Below the pieces are notes generated by a model. That model ran no database searches. It saw nothing but the letters and a program-made list of their open reading frames with translations, and was not told where the DNA came from. Made by a program: the position numbers and the translations under genes. From contig DATGGU010000061.1 in assembly GCA_035308365.1 (NCBI GenBank), positions 1 to 40,252 on the forward strand: 40,252 bases of DNA. Reading direction: 5' to 3'. The stretch comes from PALSA-505 sp035308365 (lineage in GTDB: Bacteria; Actinomycetota; Actinomycetes; Streptosporangiales; Streptosporangiaceae). Below are positions 33,203 to 40,252 of this stretch, piece by piece (position 1 is the stretch's first letter; every line of letters starts with the position of its first letter).

Positions 33203-33239
33203 CTTTATGCGAAGCTCGCGATGCGGATTTGCATAACGC
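33203..33239. repeat. Imperfect palindrome with TTATGCGAA / TTTGCATAA arms
   Basis: TTATGCGAA near 33206 and TTTGCATAA near 33227 face each other in the 178-bp gap between recO and the DUF1906 gene. The TTATGCGAA half also occurs at 38051-38059 beside the dispersed 19-bp word. It could be a regulator site or a decayed REP-like element; nothing else is seen in this gap. Confidence 0.35.
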
Positions 33240-33355
33240 TCCGGGCACGGGATGTACCCGAGGAATCGCCAGCTCACGCCTGGCCGGCCGAATTGCCAAG
33301 CCAATTTTCCGGCCCGGCGGATCCTTTTCAGGGGTATGCGCTATTTTGGCCCTGG

Positions 33356-34108
33356 CTACACATGTTCCACGTGGCGCAGCGAGCGGATCGAATGCTCCAG
33401 ATGCCACTGCAGGTAGGCGGCGACCAGGCCGGTGCATTCCACCCGGTGCCTGCGCTCGCTCGCGTCCGCCAGATTCCAGTCGCCGCGCAGCAGCGCCGTC
33501 ATCAGGTCCACCGTCGCCGTGGCCGGGGTCGAGGCGCCGGGCGGCCGGCAGGACTGACAGACCAGCCCGCCGGCTGCTACGGCGAACGCCCGTGATCCCG
33601 CTCCGGCGACCGTGGCCTGCCGTGATCCGCAGTGCGCGCATTCCTCCAGAGCGGGCGCGTACCCGGCCACGGCGAGCGTGCGCAGCAGGTAGGCGTCGAG
33701 CACGAGGCGCGGGTCGTGGTCGTGTTCACCCAGCGTCCGCAGGCCGCCGACGAGCAGCAGAAACTGCCGCAGGGCCGGTTCCTTTTCCTCCGGTGTGATC
33801 CGCTCGGCGGTCTCCAGCATGGCGATCCCGGCGGTGTACCGGGGATAGTCACCGGCCAGCCGCTCGCCGTACGGGTGCAGCGTCTCCGCCTGGGTGATGA
33901 TGTCGAGCGAGCGCCCGGTGTAGAGCTGCAGGTCGACATGGGTGAACGGTTCGAGTCTGGCGCCGAACCGTGACTTCGTCCGCCGCACGCCCTTGCCGAC
34001 CGCGCGGATCCGTCCGGTCCGCTTGGCCAGCAGCGTGATGATCCGGTCCGCCTCACCCAGCTTCTGGGTGCGCAGCACGATGCCCTCGTCACGGTAGAGG
34101 CGGCTCAC
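33356..34108 (-). CDS. recO: DNA repair protein RecO
   Basis: A 250-residue recombination mediator that loads RecA with RecR. The OB-fold N-terminus is SRLYRDEGIVLRTQKLGEAD, RIITLLAKRTGRIRAVGKGV and RRTKSRFGARLEPFTHVDLQ. The C-terminal part has a zinc finger CAHCGSR...LVCQSC and the helical bundle. Length is normal. The GTG at 34108 gives the usual family N-terminus but GGAGGG is almost touching it; ATG at 34129 (MTRDNGGVSRLY) is the alternative, without a ribosome site. It lies 85 bp downstream of leuA, in the conserved era-leuA-recO order. Confidence 0.95.
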   Translation of the reverse strand: MSRLYRDEGIVLRTQKLGEADRIITLLAKRTGRIRAVGKGVRRTKSRFGARLEPFTHVDLQLYTGRSLDIITQAETLHPYGERLAGDYPRYTAGIAMLETAERITPEEKEPALRQFLLLVGGLRTLGEHDHDPRLVLDAYLLRTLAVAGYAPALEECAHCGSRQATVAGAGSRAFAVAAGGLVCQSCRPPGASTPATATVDLMTALLRGDWNLADASERRHRVECTGLVAAYLQWHLEHSIRSLRHVEHV

Positions 34109-34192
34109 CCCTCCATTGTCCCGCGTCATGGCCCAAAACGGGGGCACGGCAGGCCGGCGCCAGGGACCTTCCCGGCGCCGGCCGTTCGTGGA

Positions 34193-35896
34193 TCAGCCTT
34201 GGCGGGCCCGGTTGACCGCGGACACCACGGCGCGCATCGAGGCGGTCACGGTGTTACCGTCGATGCCTGCTCCCCACAAGGTCTGCCCGCCGACCGAGCA
34301 TTCGACGTAGGCAGCGGCCTGCGCGTCGCTTCCCGCCGACAGCGCGTGCTCGGCGTAGTCGAGCACGCGGACCTCAATCCCGATCGAGCCGAGGGCATCG
34401 CAGAACGCCGAGATCGGCCCGTTGCCCACGCCTTCGAGCTGCCGGTCCTCGCCGTCCACGCGGACCTCGACGGTGAGTGCGTCCTTGGACTCCACCGCGG
34501 CGGTGCTGTAGTGGCCGAGCAGCGCGACCGGCCCCTGAGCCAGGTAGGTGGCGTGGAACGCCTCCCACATCTCGCCGGGAGTGACCTCGCCGCCCGCTGC
34601 GTCGGTCCGCGCCTGGATCAGCCGGGAGAACTCGATCTGCATCCGCCGCGGCAGGTCGAGCTGGTGCCCGGCCTTCATGATGTAGGCCACGCCGCCCTTG
34701 CCGGACTGGGAGTTGACCCGGATCACGGCCTCGTAGGTGCGGCCCACGTCCTGCGGGTCGATGGGCAGATAGGGCACGGCCCAGACCCGGTCGGCCGGGT
34801 CCTGGCCGGCGGCCGCCGCGTCCCGCTCGAACGCCTCGAAGCCCTTCTTGATCGCGTCCTGGTGCGACCCGGAGAACGCCGTGTAGACCAGCTCACCGGC
34901 GTAGGGGTGACGCGGGTGTACCGGGAGCTGGTTGCAGTACTCGACGGTGCGCCGGATCTCGTCGATGCCGGAGAAGTCGATCATCGGGTCGATGCCCTGG
35001 CTGAACAGGTTCAGCCCCAGCGTCACCAGGCACACGTTGCCGGTCCGCTCGCCGTTGCCGAACAGGCATCCCTCGATCCGGTCCGCCCCGGCCAGCACGG
35101 CCAGCTCGGCATCGGCCACCGCCGTGCCCCGGTCGTTGTGGGTGTGCACCGACAGGCACACGTGCTCGCGCCGCGACAGCTGGCGGCTCATCCACTCGAT
35201 CTGGTCGGCGTAGACGTTCGGCGTGGACCGCTCGACCGTGCAGGGCAGGTTGAGGATGATCTCCCGGCCCGGCCCGGGCTCCCAGACGTCCATGACGGCC
35301 TCGCAGACCTCGGCCGCGAAGCCGAGCTCGGTATCCATGAAGATCTCGGGCGAGTACTCATAGCCGAAGTCACATCCGGCCAGGTAGGTCTCGGCGTGCT
35401 TCATCACCGAACGAGTACCGTCCACCGCGATGGCCTTGCACTGGTCCCGGTCCACTCCGAACACCACCCGCCGGAACAGCGGCGCGGTGGCGTTGTACAT
35501 GTGCACGGTCGCCCTGGCCGCTCCGGCCAGCGACTGCACGGTCCGTTCGATCAGCTCGTCCCTGGCCTGGGTGAGGACGGAGATCTGAACGTCGTCGGGG
35601 ATCCGGTGTTCCTCGATCAGCTCGCGGACAAAGTCGAAGTCGGTCTGGCTCGCCGACGGGAAGCCGACCTCGATCTCCTTGTAACCCATGCGGACCAGCA
35701 GATCGAACATCTGCCGCTTGCGCGCCGGGCTCATCGGGTCGATCAGCGCCTGGTTGCCGTCCCGCAGGTCGGTCGACAGCCACCGCGGCGCCGCCGTGAT
35801 CGTCTTCCCCGGCCAGGTCCGCGCAGGCAGGTCGACCGGCTTGAACGGCACATAACGATGGCAGGGCATGCCGCTGGGCTGTTGCTTGATACGCAT
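34193..35896 (-). CDS. leuA: 2-isopropylmalate synthase
   Basis: A 567-residue enzyme of the first leucine step (acetyl-CoA plus 2-oxoisovalerate to 2-isopropylmalate). The HMGL-like barrel has STDLRDGNQALIDPMSPARK, with the metal Asp in LRDGNQ, and CLSVHTHNDRGTAVADAELA with HTHND metal ligands. The C-terminal half ends in the LeuA dimer domain (GVGNGPISAFCDAL, YVECSVGG), the leucine feedback site. It is the long actinobacterial type that begins near MPCHRYVPF. ATG 35896 is used with GAGGGAG 9 bp upstream. A leader peptide and attenuator precede it. Confidence 0.97.
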   Translation of the reverse strand: MRIKQQPSGMPCHRYVPFKPVDLPARTWPGKTITAAPRWLSTDLRDGNQALIDPMSPARKRQMFDLLVRMGYKEIEVGFPSASQTDFDFVRELIEEHRIPDDVQISVLTQARDELIERTVQSLAGAARATVHMYNATAPLFRRVVFGVDRDQCKAIAVDGTRSVMKHAETYLAGCDFGYEYSPEIFMDTELGFAAEVCEAVMDVWEPGPGREIILNLPCTVERSTPNVYADQIEWMSRQLSRREHVCLSVHTHNDRGTAVADAELAVLAGADRIEGCLFGNGERTGNVCLVTLGLNLFSQGIDPMIDFSGIDEIRRTVEYCNQLPVHPRHPYAGELVYTAFSGSHQDAIKKGFEAFERDAAAAGQDPADRVWAVPYLPIDPQDVGRTYEAVIRVNSQSGKGGVAYIMKAGHQLDLPRRMQIEFSRLIQARTDAAGGEVTPGEMWEAFHATYLAQGPVALLGHYSTAAVESKDALTVEVRVDGEDRQLEGVGNGPISAFCDALGSIGIEVRVLDYAEHALSAGSDAQAAAYVECSVGGQTLWGAGIDGNTVTASMRAVVSAVNRARQG

Positions 35897-35930
35897 GTGA
35901 ATGCTGCTCCCTCGTGGGGCCAAAATGGGC

Positions 35931-36002
35931 TAGCGGCCAGCGCGCGCGCCGAAGCTCCGCGGCGAGGGAGCCGGCCGTTATCGGCCCCCGCCGCGGCCGC
36001 TA
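35931..36002 (-). promoter_or_regulatory. leuA transcription attenuator
   Basis: On the minus-strand RNA, GGCCG-AUAA-CGGCC (plus positions 35986-35973) forms a 5-bp antiterminator hairpin over the stop codon of the leader peptide. Its 3' half also belongs to CGGCCGGC (35977-35970), which can instead pair with GCUGGCCG (35941-35934, one G-U pair) to enclose a small CGCCG/CGGCG hairpin; that stem is followed by CUAGCCCAUUUU, a terminator-like tail. Stalled ribosomes at the leucine codons would favour the first fold; finished translation would favour the second. UAGCGGCC/GGCCGCUA (36002-35995 with 35938-35931) is a further possible pairing. Confidence 0.7.
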
Positions 36003-36025
36003 AGGAGGAGCAGCTCGCGCAGCAT
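35978..36025 (-). CDS. leuL: leu leader peptide (attenuation)
   Basis: A 15-codon ORF ending 81 bp before leuA: MLRELLLLSGRGGGR. Five of 15 residues are leucine, four of them consecutive (CTG CTC CTC CTT), including two rare-type codons for a high-GC genome. Leucine-rich leader peptides before leuA are known from Corynebacterium and Streptomyces, where they drive attenuation, and this one resembles them (LLLLSxGRG). The stop codon lies in the loop of the antiterminator hairpin, which is the expected geometry. The ribosome site is weak (GTAGGCG just before ATG 36025). Confidence 0.85.
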   Translation of the reverse strand: MLRELLLLSGRGGGR

Positions 36026-36159
36026 CGCCTACGAGGCTATCAGCCCACCGACCCGTCCGTGCTAACTCTGCGCACACACCCACCACACGCTTCCCCGCCG
36101 CCTCCCGCCTGCTCTCCACGCGCCCTCAGCCCCGCAACCCCGGGCCCCGGAACGGAGGG

Positions 36160-36774
36160 TCAGTCGCTCGCGGCGGCGCGCTCGGTTACCGAGATGACGC
36201 TGTAGGCCTGGGCCTGGGTCATGCCGAGGCAGGTGGCCACGGACTGGACGGCTTGCCGGACCGGATCGCCGAGCGGGCCATCGGACATGCCGATGCGGAC
36301 CACTTCGGCCAGGAACCACTCCTTGGCCTGCGGAGCGAGCTGCCTGCCGAGCTGACTGAGCGCGGCGGCGTCCTCGCCGGATTCGGCCAGGTCCGCGTCG
36401 AGCCGGGTCTCGTCGTAATCCTGCCCCCCGGCGCCGGCGATGGCCTCGACAGCCCTGCGGCGGGCACCCGGGCTGGCCGGATCTCCCGAGCGCAGCACGG
36501 CCAGGGCAGCCGCCCGCATACCGGCTGGCAGCGCCGCCTGCATCTGCTCGGCGGTCGGGGTCGCCAGCGCGTTGGTGTGATATTTCGTCTCACAGGTCAG
36601 GCACTGAACGTGGTCGTCGGTCTTGTTCAGCGGAATGACGGGGGTGAACAGGACGGTGGCGAACCGCCGGCCGCCGCGCAGCCGGTACTGCCGGTCGCCG
36701 CCGCAGCTGCGGCAGTGAAAGGTGCCCTGTCCGATCGTCCGGTGGATGACCAGCACTCCCCGGATACGCAGCAA
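36160..36774 (-). CDS. TerB-like domain protein with N-terminal zinc ribbon
   Basis: A 204-residue protein. The N-terminal 65 residues are a zinc ribbon: FHCRSCGGDRQYRLRGGRRF (Cys21, Cys24) and HVQCLTCETKYH (Cys58, Cys61) around a hydrophobic FATVLFTPVIPL stretch. The remainder is a helical bundle of the TerB type (DADLAESGEDAAALSQLGRQ, EWFLAEVVRIGMSDG and DPVRQAVQSVATCLGMTQAQ). TerB domains occur in tellurite and stress systems but no ter partners are present, so a role in tellurite resistance is not implied. The TTG at 36774 has GGAGGG 12-17 bp upstream; GTG 36756 is the alternative. It lies before leuA in the same direction, with the leuA leader in the gap. Confidence 0.85.
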   Translation of the reverse strand: MLRIRGVLVIHRTIGQGTFHCRSCGGDRQYRLRGGRRFATVLFTPVIPLNKTDDHVQCLTCETKYHTNALATPTAEQMQAALPAGMRAAALAVLRSGDPASPGARRRAVEAIAGAGGQDYDETRLDADLAESGEDAAALSQLGRQLAPQAKEWFLAEVVRIGMSDGPLGDPVRQAVQSVATCLGMTQAQAYSVISVTERAAASD

Positions 36775-36981
36775 CGCCTGCTCCCTCCGTCACCGCCGGT
36801 TCGGCCGGTTCGGCCGGCGATTTCAGGCTGTTCGCGGGCACACCGCTCGGCCACGCGACCCCGACCCTGTTTCATCTTCCCGCACATCGGGAACCGGGCG
36901 AGTCTTTTTTACCGGAAACCGGGGCCCGCACCGGCCGGAAAATGGGTGGCGCGGCCGCCCTGGCCGGGCTTTGCTTGACGG

Positions 36982-38025
36982 ATGCACCTTGAGCAGTTCG
37001 ATGCCGTAGCCGACACCGAAAAGACCCGGGCCTGCTACGACATGTACGTGGCTGGCAAGCCGTACGACGACCCGCCCGGCCCGCTGATGTCGTACCCGTC
37101 GTTCTCCATCTGGCTCGCGCACGGCTGGGAAAACGTCCCCAAGGAGACCTGGATCATCCCGCGCGACGAGACCGGGGTCTGGGCGGGTGGCTACTCGCTG
37201 GACCTGCCGGACAAGGAGAACACGCACCTGGCCCGGTTGCAGCCGTTCGTCACACCGGCGCGGCGGCGGACCGGGATCGGCACCGCGCTGCTGCGGCACG
37301 CGGCGCGCCGCGCGGCCGGCGCCGGCCGGACCCTGCTGAGCGGCAACTGCCGGGAAGACACACCCGGATCCGCCTTCGCCATGGCGGCCGGCGCGCGCCA
37401 GACCGGCACCGAGGTCAGGCGGGTGCTCGAACTGGCCAGCATCCCCGCGGGTCACCTGGCCGCCCTGCGGGCCAAGGCAGCGGCCGCCGCCACCGGGTAC
37501 TCGCTGGTGTCGTGGCTCGGGCTGACCCCCGAGGAACACCTGGACCAGGTGGCGAAGGTGATCAACGCCATGGAGGACGCCCCACACGATCCCGGCGAGG
37601 AACCGGCGATCGCGGATGCCGGCCGCCTCAGGGAAAGTGAGCAGCACATCCTCAGCACGGGGGCGCGCGCCTACAACGTGGCCGCCCGGCACGACGCGAC
37701 CGGAGAGCTCGCCGGACTGACCAGCGTGTTCGTGGAGCCGACGCCACCGGACTGGGGATACCAGGGCATCACGGCGGTCACCCGGGCGCACCGGGGGCAC
37801 CGGCTCGGGCTGCTGATGAAGGTCGCCATGCTGGACTGGCTGGCCCAAGCCGAGCCGCAAATTGAGCGAATCACGACCGGGAACGCCGGCGCCAACGCCC
37901 ACATGATCGCCATCAACGCCGAGATCGGCTATCACGTGCTCGACAGCTGGCCGTCCTGGCAGCTCGACGTGGCCCAGGTGCTCGGCGACCCGGTACCCGG
38001 CTCCGCCGGGACAATAGCGAATTGA
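36982..38025 (+). CDS. GNAT N-acetyltransferase, tandem-domain type
   Basis: A 347-residue protein with two GNAT folds. The first has RLQPFVTPARRRTGIGTALL around residues 84-103, with RRTGIGTAL as the acetyl-CoA pyrophosphate loop; the second has GYQGITAVTRAHRGHRLGLL near 259-278, with HRGHRLGL as its loop, followed by ITTGNAGANAHMIAINAEIG, the usual asparagine-rich end. Similar actinobacterial proteins resemble MshD-like or Eis-like two-domain acetyltransferases, but the substrate here is unknown. ATG 36982; no strong ribosome site. The gene is divergent from the TerB gene and convergent with era. Confidence 0.88.
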   Translation: MHLEQFDAVADTEKTRACYDMYVAGKPYDDPPGPLMSYPSFSIWLAHGWENVPKETWIIPRDETGVWAGGYSLDLPDKENTHLARLQPFVTPARRRTGIGTALLRHAARRAAGAGRTLLSGNCREDTPGSAFAMAAGARQTGTEVRRVLELASIPAGHLAALRAKAAAAATGYSLVSWLGLTPEEHLDQVAKVINAMEDAPHDPGEEPAIADAGRLRESEQHILSTGARAYNVAARHDATGELAGLTSVFVEPTPPDWGYQGITAVTRAHRGHRLGLLMKVAMLDWLAQAEPQIERITTGNAGANAHMIAINAEIGYHVLDSWPSWQLDVAQVLGDPVPGSAGTIAN

Positions 38026-38037
38026 CACCATCTCTCT

Positions 38038-38056
38038 GCGAAAGCCGCGTTATGCG
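38038..38056. repeat. Dispersed 19-bp word TGCGAAAGCCGCGTTATGC
   Basis: This word differs by one base from the copy at 6953-6971 (C instead of T before ATGC). Similarity continues loosely for about 30 bp (CCTGGT followed by GC-rich sequence). It lies in the 104-bp gap between the convergent GNAT and era genes. It may be part of a genome-wide intergenic repeat family. Confidence 0.55.
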
Positions 38057-38129
38057 AAACAGCTTCCTGGTTGCACCGCTGACTGTGCTCCGTAAATAAT
38101 CCCGCTGCTCACATGATCCGGAACGTTGG

Positions 38130-39131
38130 TCAGTCGTAGAAGCCCAGACGGCGCAGTTGTTTCGGGTCGCGCTGCCAGTCTTTGGCGATCTTGATGTGCA
38201 GGTCGAGGTAGACCCGGGTGCCAAGGAGCGCCTCGATGTGCTTGCGGGCGGTGGTGCCGACCTCCTTGAGCCGGGCGCCCTTGGCCCCGATGACGATCGC
38301 CTTCTGGCTGGGCCGCTCCAGGTACATCAGCGCGTGCACGTCGATCAGGCCGGCCCGTCCCGGCCGGGGGCCCATCTCCTCGACCACGACGGCGATGGAG
38401 TGCGGCAGCTCATCCCGGACGCCTTCGAGGGCGGCCTCGCGGATCAGCTCGGCCACCATCTCCCGTTCGGGCTCGTCGGTCAGCTCGCCGTCCTGGTACA
38501 GCGGCGGCCCCTCGGGCAGCCTGGCGATCAGCACATCCGCGAGCACGTCAAGCTGGAACCCGGAAACCGCGGACACCGGGACGATGTCCGCCCATTCACC
38601 GAGGCCCGCGACGACGGCGAGCTGGGCGGCAATCTGCTCCCTGGAGGCCTGGTCGGTCATGGTCACGATGGCCACGACCGGGGTGTCCGGCAGCCCGGCC
38701 AGCTCACGGGCCAGATACTTGTCGCCAGGCCCGGCCGGCTGGGTCGCGGGCACACAGAACCCGACCACGTCGACCTCGGTGAGCGCCGACCTGGCCAGGC
38801 TGTCCAGGCGTTCGCCGAGCAGGGTCCGCGGCCGGTGCAGTCCTGGGGTGTCCACGATGACCAGCTGCGCGCCGGGCCGGTGCACGATCCCCCTGATCAC
38901 CCGTCTGGTGGTTTGCGGGCGGCTGCTGGTGATGGCCACCTTGGCGCCGACCAGGGCATTCATCAGGGTGGACTTGCCGACGTTTGGCCGCCCGGCGAAG
39001 CAGGCGAACCCCGACCTGAAGCTCGCCCGTGCTGGCCCTGGCTGTCCTGGCACCGTCTGTCCTGACGTCCGCGGTGTGCCCACCCTGGTGATTCTCCCGC
39101 GATTCACGGGTTGCGCGAGGTTACCAGACAT
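38130..39131 (-). CDS. era: GTPase Era
   Basis: A 333-residue ribosome-assembly GTPase that binds the 3' end of 16S rRNA. G1 is AGRPNVGKST (46-55), the switch region is RPQTTRR, G3 is VDTPG (93-97), G5 is VSAVSG (186-191), and the C-terminal KH domain has IVIGAKGARLKEVGTTARKH. G4, normally NKxD or, in actinobacteria, TKTD, reads TMTD (157-160): the conserved Lys is Met. A 45-residue basic extension precedes G1. ATG 39131 overlaps the end of the aac(2')-like gene by 11 bp; later GTG starts are possible. The protein is otherwise complete. Confidence 0.95.
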   Translation of the reverse strand: MSGNLAQPVNRGRITRVGTPRTSGQTVPGQPGPARASFRSGFACFAGRPNVGKSTLMNALVGAKVAITSSRPQTTRRVIRGIVHRPGAQLVIVDTPGLHRPRTLLGERLDSLARSALTEVDVVGFCVPATQPAGPGDKYLARELAGLPDTPVVAIVTMTDQASREQIAAQLAVVAGLGEWADIVPVSAVSGFQLDVLADVLIARLPEGPPLYQDGELTDEPEREMVAELIREAALEGVRDELPHSIAVVVEEMGPRPGRAGLIDVHALMYLERPSQKAIVIGAKGARLKEVGTTARKHIEALLGTRVYLDLHIKIAKDWQRDPKQLRRLGFYD

Positions 39132-39651
39132 CGCCGTCCCGCCAGTCGCAGGTGAGCTCGCCGGTCAGGTCGAGCGGAGCCGTCCCGGGCAGCACGTAGA
39201 TGCAGTCTTCTTCGTCCTGCGTACGGACGACTCCGGCCGGCGTGAGCGCGAAGCAGCGCCCCTGCCAGAGCCGCCAGCCACGTGATGCGTACCAGTCCGC
39301 CGCCTCGTCGGTCGCCCCCAGCGCACCAAGGTCGTAAGCATGGCGGATGACCCGCTCCAGTGCGTCCATCATGGCCGAGCCGTGCCCACGGCCGCGCCGG
39401 TCCAGGCGCACCCCGACGCCCTCCACGTAACCGGCCCGCAGCGCCCGGCCGCCATGCATCAGCCGGCGCTGGATGACCGACGCGTGCCCGATCAGCTCGG
39501 CCCCCTCCCACACCAGCGCATGCACGCCGCCGAGGGAGTGCTCCCAGTCCTCGTCGGTCATATCGCCGAAAACGTCATAGAGCAGCGCCCGTCCCGCGTC
39601 CAGGACGCCAGGATCAAGCTCCGCCGTATGCGCGATCTGCAGTTCAGCCAC
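39121..39651 (-). CDS. AAC(2')-I-like aminoglycoside N-acetyltransferase
   Basis: A 176-residue GNAT enzyme with strong resemblance to AAC(2')-I of mycobacteria and Providencia: DEDWEHSLGGVHALVWEGAE, IGHASVIQRRLMHGGRALRA, GYVEGVGVRLDRRGRGHGSA with the acetyl-CoA loop RRGRGHG, YASRGWRLWQGRCFALTP and the closing ELTCDWRDGDVW, which is the family hallmark. These enzymes acetylate the 2'-amino group of gentamicin, tobramycin and similar drugs; in mycobacteria the gene is intrinsic and weakly active. Whether this one confers resistance is unknown. It overlaps era by 11 bp and follows the cdd-like gene by 52 bp, so it sits inside a core operon. Confidence 0.9.
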   Translation of the reverse strand: MAELQIAHTAELDPGVLDAGRALLYDVFGDMTDEDWEHSLGGVHALVWEGAELIGHASVIQRRLMHGGRALRAGYVEGVGVRLDRRGRGHGSAMMDALERVIRHAYDLGALGATDEAADWYASRGWRLWQGRCFALTPAGVVRTQDEEDCIYVLPGTAPLDLTGELTCDWRDGDVW

Positions 39652-39703
39652 GCCACATCCTCAGCCGCCGCGCGCCGCTACGCGACCAGGTTCCGCCGCG
39701 CCG

Positions 39704-40051
39704 CTAGGCCGGGATGCTGGCGCGCAGCGACCCGTCCGGGGCAGCGTGGAACACGGTGATCCCCTCGCCCAGGTCGCGCAGCACCGCCAGATCACCGGGA
39801 TCGGGCTTGTCCGCCTCGCTGACCACTGCCGCCGCCTCCAGGGTGACCGCACCGCTGGACACGGCCATGGCCACCGCCAGCCGCAGCGCCGAGAGCTGAA
39901 GCGAGGGCAGGGCCACGGCCGCCGCCGCATAGGTCCGCCCGGTCTCATCCCTGACCGCGGCCCCCTCCGCCGCCGTCACCCTGGCCCTTGCCGCCCTGGC
40001 CAGGTTGATGATCTTGGAATCCTCCGGATCCAGCCGCACACCCTCACGCAC
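39704..40051 (-). CDS. Cytidine-deaminase-like protein lacking the zinc motif
   Basis: A 115-residue protein beginning VREGVRLDPEDSKIINLARA, followed by GAAVRDETGRTYAAAAVALP and SLQLSALRLAVAMAVSSGAV, as in the actinobacterial proteins annotated as cytidine deaminase next to era. The usual zinc ligands (HAE and PCxxC) are absent, so deamination of cytidine is doubtful. It may be a structural or regulatory relative. GTG 40051 starts it. Its place before era is conserved in many actinobacteria. Confidence 0.8.
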   Translation of the reverse strand: MREGVRLDPEDSKIINLARAARARVTAAEGAAVRDETGRTYAAAAVALPSLQLSALRLAVAMAVSSGAVTLEAAAVVSEADKPDPGDLAVLRDLGEGITVFHAAPDGSLRASIPA

Positions 40052-40094
40052 GCCAGCGAGTCTACCGGCGCTCCCCCACCCCTCCCAATGGCGG

Positions 40095-40252
40095 TCGATC
40101 CGGGCTTCGACCCCCTCCGTTGGGTGTCGATCCGGGCTTCGTCCCCCTTGGGTGGGTGTCGATCCGGGCTTCGACCGCCTTGGGTGGGTGTCGATCCGGG
40201 TCCCCCTCTGGTGGGTGTCGATCCGGGCTTCGTCCGCCTTGGGTGGGTGTCG
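40095..40252. repeat. Array of 32-bp repeats running off the window end
   Basis: Units at 40095-40126, 40127-40158, 40159-40190, 40191-40217 (27 bp, lacks CTTCG) and 40218-40249 share TCGATCCGGGCTTCG then a 17-bp part ending in TTGGGTGGGTG. A sixth unit begins at 40250. There are no unique spacers, so it is not CRISPR. The same word occurs reverse-complemented at 16801-16963. It lies 43 bp upstream of the cdd-like gene. Confidence 0.9.

Noticed and set aside
36160..36774. Tellurite resistance operon
   Set aside because: Only a TerB-like domain is present; no TerC, TerD or TerA-type neighbours.
40095..40252. CRISPR array at the window end
   Set aside because: Units are contiguous 32-mers without unique spacers, and no cas gene is near.

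Overview
The window is chromosomal DNA of a high-GC actinobacterium. The signs are GC-rich third codon positions, many GTG/TTG starts, leaderless promoters, actinobacterial families (an Scr1-type XRE regulator with a DUF397 partner, DUF1707, DUF6295, a DUF5937-type ArsR protein, a deazaflavin-dependent nitroreductase, Rv2525c-like DUF1906) and the core order cdd-like / era / leuA / recO / glyS / ppdK / dgt / dnaG / sigma. A member of Streptosporangiales or a close relative is my guess from overall resemblance; no marker here proves it.

Region 1 (1-20 kb) is accessory. In order it holds: a cut-off gene; the Scr1/DUF397 pair; a lone ArsR-like regulator; a DUF1707 membrane protein; an ArsR-SRPBCC pair; a lone beta-clamp (dnaN) gene; a DUF6295-dienelactone hydrolase pair; an aldo/keto reductase; a Tat-type FAD oxidoreductase divergent from a second ArsR-SRPBCC pair; a MarR regulator and a 14-TM MFS exporter separated by a repetitive leader; an operon of nitroreductase, TetR regulator and PfkB sugar kinase; a class I mannose-6-phosphate isomerase; a two-domain VOC protein; tRNA-Asn plus a truncated tRNA-Asn copy; and a YtxH-like protein. 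The region is unusually rich in short tandem repeats, both between genes and in frame inside regulators and one enzyme.

Region 2 (20.1-21.1 kb) holds a frameshifted G1-type (eqolisin) peptidase remnant and a small secreted-lysin-like protein.

Region 3 (21.1-40.2 kb) is mostly core: the macromolecular-synthesis genes (sigma factor, dnaG, dgt), pyruvate phosphate dikinase, glycyl-tRNA synthetase, recO, leuA with a leucine-rich leader peptide and attenuator, era and a cytidine-deaminase-like gene. Between them sit a truncated ECF sigma region-2 protein with a transmembrane tail, a secreted DUF1906 protein, a TerB/zinc-ribbon protein, a tandem GNAT protein and an AAC(2')-I-like aminoglycoside acetyltransferase that overlaps era. 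The window ends in an array of 32-bp repeats that also occurs, inverted, near 16.8 kb.

Regulation can be read at several points: paired 17-bp TetR operators over a promoter, palindromic MarR sites on the start point of the marR gene, dyads at both arsR promoters, and the leuA attenuator. I see no CRISPR array, no intact insertion sequence and no complete phage. The strongest candidates for something undescribed are the repeated leader micro-ORFs before the MFS gene, the CACGTG tandem array, the sigma2-TM protein and the dispersed 32-bp repeat family.
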